This document shows, one piece after another, positions 1 through 7,429 of a stretch of DNA of 8,975 nucleotides. This DNA comes from Candidatus Aminicenantota bacterium (GTDB lineage Bacteria; Acidobacteriota; Aminicenantia; Aminicenantales; UBA8522), in assembly GCA_016934895.1 (NCBI GenBank), contig JAFGRZ010000058.1, forward strand, positions 1 through 8,975, written 5' to 3'. A model generated the notes under the pieces. It was not told where the DNA came from and did not search any database. It was given only the letters and a program-made list of their open reading frames with translations. How positions within the stretch are numbered: the stretch's first letter is position 1; each line of letters opens with the position of its first letter. The position numbers were made by a program, and so were the translations under genes.

Positions 1-996
1 CCCCGGTCCGGCGAGGTCCTGGCCATGGCTTCCTGGCCCACCTACGATCCGAACGACTTCCCACCGGCCGAACGTGAATGGGGCCGCAACCGGGCGATCC
101 AACAGAACTTCGAACCCGGCTCGATGTTCAAGATCGTCACCGCCTCAGCCGCCCTGGAAAGACACGTTGTCGGTCTCGACGACATATTCGACTGCAGCGA
201 GGGGAAAATCCGAGTGGCCGGCTGGACGATCAACGACCACAAAAAGATGGGCCGGCTCCTCTTCCCGGAAGTGATCATCCACTCCTCGAATGTCGGGACC
301 ATCAAGGTCGGCCAGAGGATCGGGTCGAACCCTCTCTTCCAGATGATCCGGGCCTTCGGCTTCGGCCAAAAAACCGGCATCGATCTCCCCGGCGAAGAAA
401 TCGGGATTTTCCATTCCCTGGACAACTGGAGCCGGACCTCTTTGGCCGCTCATTCCATCGGCTACGAGATATCGATCACCGCCGCGCAGATTCTCCAGGC
501 CATGAACGTCCTCGCCAACCGGGGAATCCTCATCCCCCTCCGGATCACCCGGAAAACACTCAATCCTTCGGGATTCAATCCCGATCTGCCCGCCGGGGGA
601 GACAGGATCATTTCCGAGGAGACCGCGGCCGCGCTCAACCGCCACATTTTCGAAGAGGTCGTCGCCGAGGGCACCGGCCAGGCCGCCCGGATCGAGGGCT
701 TCCGCGTGGCGGGCAAAACGGGGACATCCCGAAAATTGGACCCGCAGCTCGGTGTCTACCTGGCCCATCGACACCTGGCCTCTTTCGTCGGCTTCGTTCC
801 CGCCGACCGCCCCGTGCTTTCGATGGTCGTCGTGATCGACGAGCCGAAATTCAGCCCTCAATACGGCGGTCAAGTCGCCGCCCCAGTGTTTCGCGAGATC
901 GCCCGGCGTGTTTTGCTGTACTTGGGAGAGGCGCCGCAGCCGGCTCCGGCCCAGAAACTCGTGACCGCCCATCTTCGCAACCGGGACGACCGATGA
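1..996 (+). CDS. ftsI: Septal peptidoglycan D,D-transpeptidase FtsI (class B PBP3), 3' part
   Basis: Penicillin-binding transpeptidase that cross-links stem peptides of septal peptidoglycan in the periplasm, working with FtsW. The reading frame is open from base 1, so the N-terminal membrane anchor and pedestal domain lie upstream; 331 residues are present. Fragment residues 3-10 (SGEVLAMA) match the strand that usually precedes the active site. All three penicilloyl-serine motifs are present: SMFK with nucleophile Ser41 (base 121) and Lys44, SSN at 95-97, and KTGTS starting at Lys239 (base 715). After the domain ends (APVFREIARRVLLYLG) there is only a short Pro/Ala-rich tail and no PASTA domain. 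The stop codon overlaps the murE start as ATGA. The position directly before murE and the presence of ftsW downstream favour FtsI over the elongation enzyme MrdA or a sporulation paralogue. Truncation by the window edge is the only defect. Confidence 0.95.
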   Translation, partial: PRSGEVLAMASWPTYDPNDFPPAEREWGRNRAIQQNFEPGSMFKIVTASAALERHVVGLDDIFDCSEGKIRVAGWTINDHKKMGRLLFPEVIIHSSNVGTIKVGQRIGSNPLFQMIRAFGFGQKTGIDLPGEEIGIFHSLDNWSRTSLAAHSIGYEISITAAQILQAMNVLANRGILIPLRITRKTLNPSGFNPDLPAGGDRIISEETAAALNRHIFEEVVAEGTGQAARIEGFRVAGKTGTSRKLDPQLGVYLAHRHLASFVGFVPADRPVLSMVVVIDEPKFSPQYGGQVAAPVFREIARRVLLYLGEAPQPAPAQKLVTAHLRNRDDR

Positions 997-2462
997 AAAT
1001 TAAAGACCTCTTCAAGGACATCGCAGGCTGTCATCTTAACGGAGACGGGGAGCGAGAGGTGCTCGGTCTCGCCGCCTCCTCCAAAGAGGTTAAACCGGGG
1101 GATCTTTTCGCGGCGATCCGGGGAGCCAAGAAGGACGGATTCGAATTCATCGAAGACGCCCGCGAAAAGGGCGCCGTGGCCTTCCTCTCGGACCGCCCCA
1201 AGCCGCCGCGGTGGACACCGGCTTGGATCCAAACGCCGGACGTCCGGCAAGCTCTGGCCTTGGCGGCGGCCAATTTTTATGGACATCCCTCGATGGCCCT
1301 GAAAGTGATCGGCATCACCGGAACCAAGGGCAAAACGACTCTGACCTATCTTTTGGAATCCATCCTCCAGAAGGCGGGCTTCCAGCCGGGCGTCATCGGA
1401 ACCATCAACTATCGCTGGCCCAACGCGGTCCTACCGGCACCGCGGACAACTCCGGAAGCCCCCGACCTGCAGCGGATGATGAGTGAGATGCTGAAGCAGG
1501 GCGTGACCCACTGCCTGATCGAGGTCTCCTCTCACGCCCTCGATCTCAAGCGGGTTTGGGGAGTGCATTTCGACATCGCGGTCTTCACCAACCTGAATGC
1601 CGAGCACCTCGATTACCACGCCTCGATGGAGGATTATTTCGAGGCCAAGAAAAGGCTCTTCTTTCTCAACGCGAAAAAACGAACGGCGATCGTCAACCTG
1701 GACGATCCCTGGGGAAACAAACTGATGGCCGAGCTCCCTCTGACCACCATATCCTTCGGGCTCGAGCCGGCGGCGATCGTCCGGGCCGGACAAACCCGTT
1801 TTGCGGAAACCGGGATCAGAGCGGAGGTGGATTATCCGGGCGGTCAGGTGGAGATCGACTCGGCTCTACTGGGCCGGCACAATCTCTACAACATCCTGGC
1901 GGCCGTGGCCACGGGACTGGCCCTGAACATCCCCGCGCCGGCGATCAAAGACGGTATCTCGGCTCTCAAGGCCATTCCGGGGAGGCTCGAAAAGGTGGAG
2001 AATGCCCTGGGCCTCCATATTTTTGTTGATTACGCCCACACCGACCAGGCGATGCGCAGCCTGCTGGAAGCCGTTCGCGGCCTGAAGCCGCAGCGCATCC
2101 TGCTCGTCTTCGGCGCGGGAGGAGACCGGGACAGGGCCAAGAGACCGAGGATGGGAGAGGTCGCGGCGTCCCTCGCCGACCAGACGTTCATCACCTCCGA
2201 TAACCCCCGCTCCGAGGATCCCCTGGCGATTATCGCCGAGATCGAACGGGGTTTCACCGGCAAAGGCGCGAAAAACTACACCATCGTCCCCGACCGCAAG
2301 GAGGCCATCGCCCGGGCTTTGGCGACAGCCCGAAAGGGAGACTACGTCCTCATCGCCGGCAAGGGCCATGAGAATTACCAGATTCTCAAGGACGAGATTA
2401 TTTCCTTCGACGACATCGATGTCGTCCGCTCGATCCTCGCGACCATGGAGGCGAAGCCCTGA
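993..2462 (+). CDS. murE: UDP-MurNAc-L-Ala-D-Glu:meso-DAP ligase MurE
   Basis: Cytoplasmic ATP-dependent ligase adding the third residue to the UDP-MurNAc peptide. The 489 residues fit the family's usual length. The N-terminal UDP-binding domain contains VKPGDLFAAIRG. The P-loop GTKGKTT lies at 110-116 with Lys114. TTPE at 152-155 and the EVSSHALD segment bind substrate and metal. Lys219 in FEAKKRLF aligns with the lysine carbamylated in characterised MurE. The C-terminal domain has DNPR at 403-406, the signature of meso-diaminopimelate enzymes, and GKGHE at 456-460. The frame is open far upstream inside ftsI, but the ATG at 993 starts the recognisable MurE N-terminus (MKIKDLF) and overlaps the ftsI stop as ATGA, so it is chosen. 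No strong Shine-Dalgarno precedes it, which suggests coupling to ftsI translation. The family's usual DSR near the N-terminus reads SSK here. Confidence 0.97.
   Translation: MKIKDLFKDIAGCHLNGDGEREVLGLAASSKEVKPGDLFAAIRGAKKDGFEFIEDAREKGAVAFLSDRPKPPRWTPAWIQTPDVRQALALAAANFYGHPSMALKVIGITGTKGKTTLTYLLESILQKAGFQPGVIGTINYRWPNAVLPAPRTTPEAPDLQRMMSEMLKQGVTHCLIEVSSHALDLKRVWGVHFDIAVFTNLNAEHLDYHASMEDYFEAKKRLFFLNAKKRTAIVNLDDPWGNKLMAELPLTTISFGLEPAAIVRAGQTRFAETGIRAEVDYPGGQVEIDSALLGRHNLYNILAAVATGLALNIPAPAIKDGISALKAIPGRLEKVENALGLHIFVDYAHTDQAMRSLLEAVRGLKPQRILLVFGAGGDRDRAKRPRMGEVAASLADQTFITSDNPRSEDPLAIIAEIERGFTGKGAKNYTIVPDRKEAIARALATARKGDYVLIAGKGHENYQILKDEIISFDDIDVVRSILATMEAKP
2447..2451 (+). promoter_or_regulatory. 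Ribosome binding site of murF
   Basis: GGAGG lies inside the last codons of murE, 10 bases before the murF ATG. It supports that start and re-initiation across the TGATG junction. Confidence 0.6.
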
Positions 2463-3850
2463 TGGTGGAATTGCGGCTCGACCAGATCGCCGCCCGCGTG
2501 GCCGGCCGGATCGTCCAGGGGAATCCCTCCTCCCTGTTCAGGATTTACAACATCGATTCCCGGTTGAGCCGGCCGGGAGAGCTTTTTTTCGCCGTCGTCG
2601 CCGGACGGGACGGGCACGAATTCCTTCCCGACGCTGTCCGGCGGGGCGCGGGGGGAGCCGTCATCTCCCGGGACATCGAACCGGTCGACCGGGATTTCGC
2701 CCTCATCCGGGTGGCGGATACGGTGGCGGCGCTCCAGGCCCTCGCCCGGTCGGTCGTGGATGAGTATCGTCCCCGGATTGTCGGCATCACCGGGAGCATC
2801 GGCAAAACGACCACCAAGGAGTTCACGGCCGGCATGCTCTCCAAGCGCTTCCGGGTGCTCAAATCGGAGGGGAATTTCAACAACCGGCTCGGTCTGCCGC
2901 TCTCCCTGCTCAAGTACCGTCCAGGCCAGGAAATCGCCGTCCTGGAGATGGGAACCAGCGGATCCGGCGAGATCCTCGCCCTGACCCGGACCGCTCCTCC
3001 GGACGTTGCGGTCATCACCAATGTCCACCCGGTCCATCTCGAATTCTTCCGCACAATGGAAGCCATTGCCCAGGCCAAGAAGGAGATCCTTGACGGGACG
3101 AAGCCCGGCGGAACCGCCGTCCTCAACGGCGATGACGAGAGGATCAAGACAATCGGGCAAAACTGGACAGGCCGGCGGATCACCTTCGGCTTCTCCGCGG
3201 AGTGCGATGTCCAGGCGGGACCGGTGCGGAAGCTCGGGGAAGCGGGCATGGTTTTCGAACTCCGGGTGGAGGACAGGACCGGGGAGGTCCGTTTTCCTTT
3301 CCTTTATGAAGACTATGTCTCCAACCTGCTGGCTGCCGTCGGCGCCGCTCATGCCTTGTCTCTTCCCTTCGAGGCAATCGTCGAATCAATCCCTCGTTTT
3401 TCGCCATTTCCGGGGAGAGGAAAACTGATCCGTCTCGGCCGCGATCGTCTTCTCGTCGACGATTCCTATAACTCCAACCCGAAAGCCCTCGAGGCCGCGC
3501 TGAAAGGGCTGACATCCCTCCCTGCCAAGAGGAGAATCGCCGCCCTGGGAGACATGCTCGAGCTCGGCCCGGAAGAAATCGACTTTCACCGGAAGGCGGG
3601 AAAACAGGTCGTCGCTCACGGCTGGGACGAGCTCTGGGCCGTCGGGCCGCTGGCCCGCCATATCGCCGCGGGGGCTCTGGATGCGGGCCTGCCGGAGAAT
3701 CGAGTGAGAACATTCGCGACTTCGGAAGAGGCCGCCGCCGGGATACCCTCTCTCGTCCGCGAGGGAGATCTCATCCTGGTCAAGGGCTCCCGGGGAATCA
3801 AAACCGAGCTCCTCGTCGAGAGATTGGAAAAGGATTTCAAGGAGAGCTGA
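2462..3850 (+). CDS. murF: UDP-MurNAc-tripeptide:D-alanyl-D-alanine ligase MurF
   Basis: Cytoplasmic ATP-dependent ligase that attaches D-Ala-D-Ala to the UDP-MurNAc tripeptide, giving the pentapeptide used by MraY. It has 462 residues, normal for the family. The N-terminal domain has the NIDSR and RPGELFFAV motifs that bind the UDP part. The P-loop GSIGKTT is at 111-117 with Lys115. The central domain has EMGTSGSGEI (Glu162) and NVHPVHLEFF (His192), expected around the Mg-ATP site. DDSYNSNP at 333-340 is the MurF-type version of the hinge and C-terminal-domain motif, distinguishing it from MurC, MurD and MurE. The C-terminus KGSRGIKTELLVERL is also typical. The ATG shares its A with the last base of the murE stop (TGATG). 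The following codon is GTG, a less likely alternative start. A stop one base before the mraY GTG keeps the operon tight. Confidence 0.97.
   Translation: MVELRLDQIAARVAGRIVQGNPSSLFRIYNIDSRLSRPGELFFAVVAGRDGHEFLPDAVRRGAGGAVISRDIEPVDRDFALIRVADTVAALQALARSVVDEYRPRIVGITGSIGKTTTKEFTAGMLSKRFRVLKSEGNFNNRLGLPLSLLKYRPGQEIAVLEMGTSGSGEILALTRTAPPDVAVITNVHPVHLEFFRTMEAIAQAKKEILDGTKPGGTAVLNGDDERIKTIGQNWTGRRITFGFSAECDVQAGPVRKLGEAGMVFELRVEDRTGEVRFPFLYEDYVSNLLAAVGAAHALSLPFEAIVESIPRFSPFPGRGKLIRLGRDRLLVDDSYNSNPKALEAALKGLTSLPAKRRIAALGDMLELGPEEIDFHRKAGKQVVAHGWDELWAVGPLARHIAAGALDAGLPENRVRTFATSEEAAAGIPSLVREGDLILVKGSRGIKTELLVERLEKDFKES
3839..3846 (+). promoter_or_regulatory. Ribosome binding site of mraY
   Basis: AAGGAGAG overlaps the end of murF and lies 5 bases before the GTG at 3852, with the GGAG core 7 bases away. 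It is one of the clearest Shine-Dalgarno sequences in the window and supports the non-ATG start of mraY. Confidence 0.7.
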
Positions 3851-3851
3851 G

Positions 3852-4940
3852 GTGTTGTACTGGCTTCTCGTTCCCTTGCGCGAATACGTCTCGTTTTTCA
3901 ACGTGTTCCGCTACATCACCGTGCGCACCGCTTTGGCGGGGATCACCGCGCTCTTCGTCAGTTTCATCCTCGGCCCCTGGTTTATCCGGATGATGAAAAA
4001 GCGACAGATCGGTCAGGAGATACGCCCCGACGGCCCGCAGTCCCACCAGGCCAAGAAAGGCACTCCTTCCATGGGCGGCCTCCTGATCATCGGCTCAACC
4101 CTCATCCCGACGCTTCTCTGGGGAAACCTGACCAATCCCTATGTTTGGATAGGGATGATCACTCTTCTCAGCTTCGGCGGCATCGGTTTCTGGGACGATT
4201 ATCTGAAAGTCAAAAAGCGCCGGTCCCTGGGGCTCAGGGTCCGGACCAAGCTTCTCCTTCAGTTCGGCCTGGCCGGAGCGATCGGCCTGACTCTCGTCTA
4301 TATCGGGATGACCGACGGCTTCAGCCTGAACCTGAGTTTTCCTTTCCTAAAGAAATGGATCCCTTACCTGGGCTGGTTCTACCTGCCCTGGATCATTTTC
4401 ATTCTGATGGGTTCGTCGAACGCCGTGAACCTGGCCGACGGGCTGGACGGCCTGGCCATCGGGCTGACGTTCATCAGCGCCACGGCCCTCACGGCCCTGA
4501 CCTATATCGCCGGCCACATCAATTACTCGAACTATCTGAACATCGCTTATGTCGCCCAGGCGGCCGAGTTGACCGTTTTTGCCGGCGCGCTGTCCGGCGC
4601 CTGCCTGGCCTTTTTGTGGTTCAACTGCCATCCCGCCCAGGTCTTCATGGGGGATGTGGGCGCCCTCTCGCTCGGCGCGACGCTGGCCGTCATCTCCATC
4701 CTGATCAAGCAGGAATTCCTTCTCTTTGCGGTCGCCGGGGTGTTCATCCTGGAAGCCGTCTCGGTGCTTCTCCAGGTCGGCTATTTCCGGATGACTGGGG
4801 GCAAGCGCATCTTCAAAATGGCGCCTCTCCATCACCACTTCGAGCTCGCCGGCTGGCAGGAGGAGCAGGTCGTCGTCCGGTTCTGGATCCTGGGAATCAT
4901 CTTCGCGCTGTTCAGCCTGGCCACTTTGAAATTGAGATAG
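3852..4940 (+). CDS. mraY: Phospho-N-acetylmuramoyl-pentapeptide transferase MraY
   Basis: Integral membrane enzyme transferring phospho-MurNAc-pentapeptide from UDP to undecaprenyl phosphate, forming lipid I on the cytoplasmic face. The 362 residues and roughly ten hydrophobic segments match the family. Diagnostic motifs are present: RPDGPQSHQAKKGTPSMGG near the N-terminus, Asp115-Asp116 in FWDDYLKVKKR, NAVNLADGLDGLA at 190-202 (Asn193, Asp196, Asp199), MGDVG at 266-270 with Asp268, and MAPLHHHFE with His327-329. E. coli MraY has Thr where NLADG has Ala195. The start is GTG at 3852, one base after murF stops; the next codon, TTG, is an adjacent alternative that would shorten the protein by one residue. 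The beginning MLYWLLVPL resembles E. coli MraY. The gene ends two bases before the murD ATG. Confidence 0.97.
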   Translation: MLYWLLVPLREYVSFFNVFRYITVRTALAGITALFVSFILGPWFIRMMKKRQIGQEIRPDGPQSHQAKKGTPSMGGLLIIGSTLIPTLLWGNLTNPYVWIGMITLLSFGGIGFWDDYLKVKKRRSLGLRVRTKLLLQFGLAGAIGLTLVYIGMTDGFSLNLSFPFLKKWIPYLGWFYLPWIIFILMGSSNAVNLADGLDGLAIGLTFISATALTALTYIAGHINYSNYLNIAYVAQAAELTVFAGALSGACLAFLWFNCHPAQVFMGDVGALSLGATLAVISILIKQEFLLFAVAGVFILEAVSVLLQVGYFRMTGGKRIFKMAPLHHHFELAGWQEEQVVVRFWILGIIFALFSLATLKLR

Positions 4941-4942
4941 AT

Positions 4943-6313
4943 ATGAACCTCGCGGGAAAGAACGTGCTGATCGTCGGTTTCGGGAAAACGGGAGAAGCCC
5001 TGGCCGGTTTTCTCCTCCGCCGGGGCGCCCGGGTGACGGTCAGCGAAATTCGCGAGGAGGCCGCGCTCGGCCGGAAAGCGGCGCTGTGGAAACGCCGGAG
5101 CGTTCTCTTCGAGACCGGCCGCCATCTGCCCTTGACCTTCCTCAAGGCCGACCTCATCATTCCCAGCCCGGGAGCCGCCGCTCTTCCCGAAATCAGGGCG
5201 GCCGAAAAAGCCGGCGTCCCGGTCTTGTCCGAAATCGAGCTGGCGGCCCGCTTTCTCAAGGGCCGGATCGTGGGAATCACCGGCACGAACGGCAAGTCGA
5301 CGACCGTGACTCTAGCCCACAAAATCCTCAAGGAGGCCGGATATCCTTCCCGCTTGGCGGGAAATATCGGGACCCCTTTGATCTCATGGGTTGAAAAAAG
5401 CCGGGACAACCACATCCATATCACCGAGATCTCGAGCTTCCAGCTCGAGCACATCGACACGTTCCGGCCGTCTGTTTCAGTATTCCTCAACCTCTCCCAG
5501 AACCATCTGGATTGGCATGGGACGTTCGAAGAGTACTCCCGCGCCAAGAAGCGCCTGGTCCTGAACCAGGGTCCGGACGACATCGCGATCCTTAATGCCG
5601 ACGACCGTCTGGTCGGCGGCCTGGCCGGAAGAGTCCGGGCCCGGGTTTATCTTTTCAGCCGCCGCCGGCCGGTTCGCCGCGGCGGCTTCCTTAAGGACGG
5701 CTGGATTATCCTGCGCGATGGAGATAAGGAAAAGACACTCATGAGGGCGGGCGAAATCCCCCTCCCCGGTCTTCACAACCTGGAGAATGTCCTGGCCGCG
5801 GCCCTGGTCGGTTGGATCCTAGGAGCGGACGTCCGAACGATGCGTTCCTCGATCCGGACATTCTCCGGTCTCGAACACCGTCTGGAGAACGTCCTTTCCG
5901 TGGGCGGCGTCGAGTTCATCAATGACTCCAAGGCGACGACGGTCGACGCCACGATCAAGGCGCTCCAGAGCTATGACCGGGGAACCGTTCTCATCCTGGG
6001 AGGCCGGGACAAGGGGGCCGATTTCCGGCTCCTCCGCCGGCCTCTGAAAAAAACCGTCAAGCAAGTGGTCCTCCTGGGCGAGTCCGCGGACAAGATCGCC
6101 ACGGCGTTGCGGGGAATCGTTCCGTCGGCGAAGGCCGTGTCCATGGGCGAAGCCGTTCGCCTGGCCTTCGCGGCCGCCGGCCGGGGAGATATCGTGCTGT
6201 TGGCTCCGGCCTGCACGAGCTTCGACATGTTCAGGAATTTCGAGGCCCGGGGACGCGCCTTCAAACGGGAAGTCCGAAAACTCAGCGCATCTCCCCGAGG
6301 GAAGAAGACGTAA
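4943..6313 (+). CDS. murD: UDP-MurNAc-L-alanine:D-glutamate ligase MurD
   Basis: Cytoplasmic ATP-dependent ligase adding D-Glu to UDP-MurNAc-L-Ala. It has 456 residues, within the family range. The N-terminal Rossmann-like domain opens with NVLIVGFGKTGEALA, followed by IIPSPG. The P-loop GTNGKST spans 114-120 with Lys118. Glu162 in EISSFQLE and His188 in QNHLDWH fit the metal site, and Lys202 in RAKKRLV aligns with the carbamylated lysine (Lys198 of E. coli). The C-terminal domain has NDSKATTVDAT, LGGRDKGADF and LAPACTSFDMFRNFEARG, all characteristic of MurD. The frame is open well back into mraY, but the family N-terminus begins at the ATG at 4943, two bases after the mraY stop. No good Shine-Dalgarno is visible, so coupling to mraY is likely. 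An Arg-rich stretch around residues 239-249 coincides with a GC-rich inverted repeat in the DNA. Confidence 0.96.
   Translation: MNLAGKNVLIVGFGKTGEALAGFLLRRGARVTVSEIREEAALGRKAALWKRRSVLFETGRHLPLTFLKADLIIPSPGAAALPEIRAAEKAGVPVLSEIELAARFLKGRIVGITGTNGKSTTVTLAHKILKEAGYPSRLAGNIGTPLISWVEKSRDNHIHITEISSFQLEHIDTFRPSVSVFLNLSQNHLDWHGTFEEYSRAKKRLVLNQGPDDIAILNADDRLVGGLAGRVRARVYLFSRRRPVRRGGFLKDGWIILRDGDKEKTLMRAGEIPLPGLHNLENVLAAALVGWILGADVRTMRSSIRTFSGLEHRLENVLSVGGVEFINDSKATTVDATIKALQSYDRGTVLILGGRDKGADFRLLRRPLKKTVKQVVLLGESADKIATALRGIVPSAKAVSMGEAVRLAFAAAGRGDIVLLAPACTSFDMFRNFEARGRAFKREVRKLSASPRGKKT
5657..5687. repeat. Perfect 9-bp GC-rich inverted repeat inside murD
   Basis: AGCCGCCGC (5657-5665) and GCGGCGGCT (5679-5687) are exact reverse complements separated by 13 bases. 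No T-run follows, so it is not a factor-independent terminator. It falls in the codons for an Arg-rich part of MurD (SRRRPVRRGG) and may be a by-product of GC-rich Arg and Gly codons. Confidence 0.5.
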
Positions 6314-6316
6314 GCG

Positions 6317-7429
6317 ATGGAGATATTCAGATCGTTCGGGTTCGACAAGCCGCTCTTCGTGATCACCGTCATTCTTCTGGTCATCGGGTCGATCATGGTC
6401 TTCAGTTCTTCGGCCGTCCTGGCGAGCCAGAAGCACAACGAGAGTCTTTATTTCTTCATTCAACAACTCATCGGCGCGGCGGCGGGCCTGGCGGTTCTGT
6501 CCTTCATCCTCACCGTCAAGAAACCCTTCTTCCAGAGCGGCGCTTTCATCTATGCGCTTCTCATCCTTTCGGTCTCCCTCCTCGCCGCCTGTTTCATCAT
6601 GCCGTCGGTCGCCCGGGTCAACCGCTGGGTCGGTTTTTTCGGCCTCCGCTTCCAGCCTTCCGAGCTGGCCAAGATCAGCCTGGTCCTCTTTCTGGCTTAC
6701 TATTTGGAAAGAAAAAAGGACCGCCTCGACGAATGGCGGGTTCTCCTCTTCCCGATCGCGGTCATGACCCTGACGACATTGCTGATCATCAAGGAGCCCG
6801 ACTATGGGACGGCCCTGCTCATCTTCGTCAGCGGCGGGCTGATGCTTTATCTTGGGGGAGTCAAGCTCCGCTACCTGGCTTTCCTGGGCGTCGCGGCCGT
6901 CGTCGTCTTCGCCGTCTTTCTTTTTTCGGCCCGCTACCGGGTCGACCGGATCACGAGTTTCATGTCGCCGGAAAAAGACATCATGGGAAAGGGCTTCCAG
7001 CCCTATCAATCCAAGCTCGCCGTGGGTTCGGGCGGACTTGTCGGCGTCAGTCTGGGAGAGAGCCGGCAAAAACTCTATTTCCTTCCCTATGCCCACACGG
7101 ACTTCATCTATGCCATCCTAGGCGAGGAATTCGGCCTTCTCGGAACGGTGACCATCCTCCTCTTCTTCCTCGCCTTCCTCTGGAGAGGACTGGTCATCGG
7201 AGCGAGGGCCCCGACTCCGGCCGGCCAACTGGCCGCCGTTGGGCTGACCCTGATCATCGGCATCCAGGCTCTTCTGAACATCACCGTGGTGCTGGGGATG
7301 GGGCCCGCCAAGGGAGTCCCCCTTCCGCTGATCAGCTTCGGCCGTTCCTCGCTGGTCTGCACCCTGGCCGCCATCGGCATCATCCTGAACATCTCCCAGC
7401 GGAAAAAATCAATGGGTAAGCATACATGA
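6317..7429 (+). CDS. ftsW: Septal peptidoglycan glycosyltransferase FtsW (SEDS family)
   Basis: Membrane SEDS-family polymerase that joins lipid II into septal glycan strands together with FtsI. The 370 residues contain about ten hydrophobic segments (roughly 13-35, 45-65, 73-95, 113-127, 140-156, 162-180, 186-204, 271-291, 303-325 and 338-358). Family motifs include NRWVGFFGLRFQPSELAK, KEPDYGTALLIF, GKGFQPYQSKLAVGSGG and the loop AHTDFIYAILGEEFG, whose Asp262 (base 7100) aligns with the catalytic aspartate of SEDS enzymes (Asp297 of E. coli FtsW). The conserved GGSS motif near the end reads GRSS, with Arg343. The ATG at 6317 is three bases after the murD stop and is preceded only by weak purine-rich sequence. 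The gene overlaps murG by ATGA. RodA is the alternative within the family, but the dcw setting between murD and murG argues for FtsW. Confidence 0.95.
   Translation: MEIFRSFGFDKPLFVITVILLVIGSIMVFSSSAVLASQKHNESLYFFIQQLIGAAAGLAVLSFILTVKKPFFQSGAFIYALLILSVSLLAACFIMPSVARVNRWVGFFGLRFQPSELAKISLVLFLAYYLERKKDRLDEWRVLLFPIAVMTLTTLLIIKEPDYGTALLIFVSGGLMLYLGGVKLRYLAFLGVAAVVVFAVFLFSARYRVDRITSFMSPEKDIMGKGFQPYQSKLAVGSGGLVGVSLGESRQKLYFLPYAHTDFIYAILGEEFGLLGTVTILLFFLAFLWRGLVIGARAPTPAGQLAAVGLTLIIGIQALLNITVVLGMGPAKGVPLPLISFGRSSLVCTLAAIGIILNISQRKKSMGKHT

Noticed and set aside
78..992. Open frame running through ftsI into murE that would add about 300 residues to MurE
   Set aside because: The upstream part is low-complexity, Arg/Pro-rich translation of ftsI in another frame; MurE homology begins at the ATG at 993.
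2375..3352. Open frame of 325 codons on the - strand opposite murF
   Set aside because: Antisense shadow with biased composition and no convincing motif.
4145..4942. Open frame extending murD upstream through mraY
   Set aside because: Arg/Gly/Pro-rich shadow of mraY; the MurD family N-terminus begins at 4943, just after the mraY stop.
5819..7096. Long open frame of 425 codons on the - strand opposite murD and ftsW
   Set aside because: Antisense frames stay open in GC-rich genes; the product is Asp/Glu/Arg/Gly-rich with no recognisable domain, and it spans two well-supported genes.
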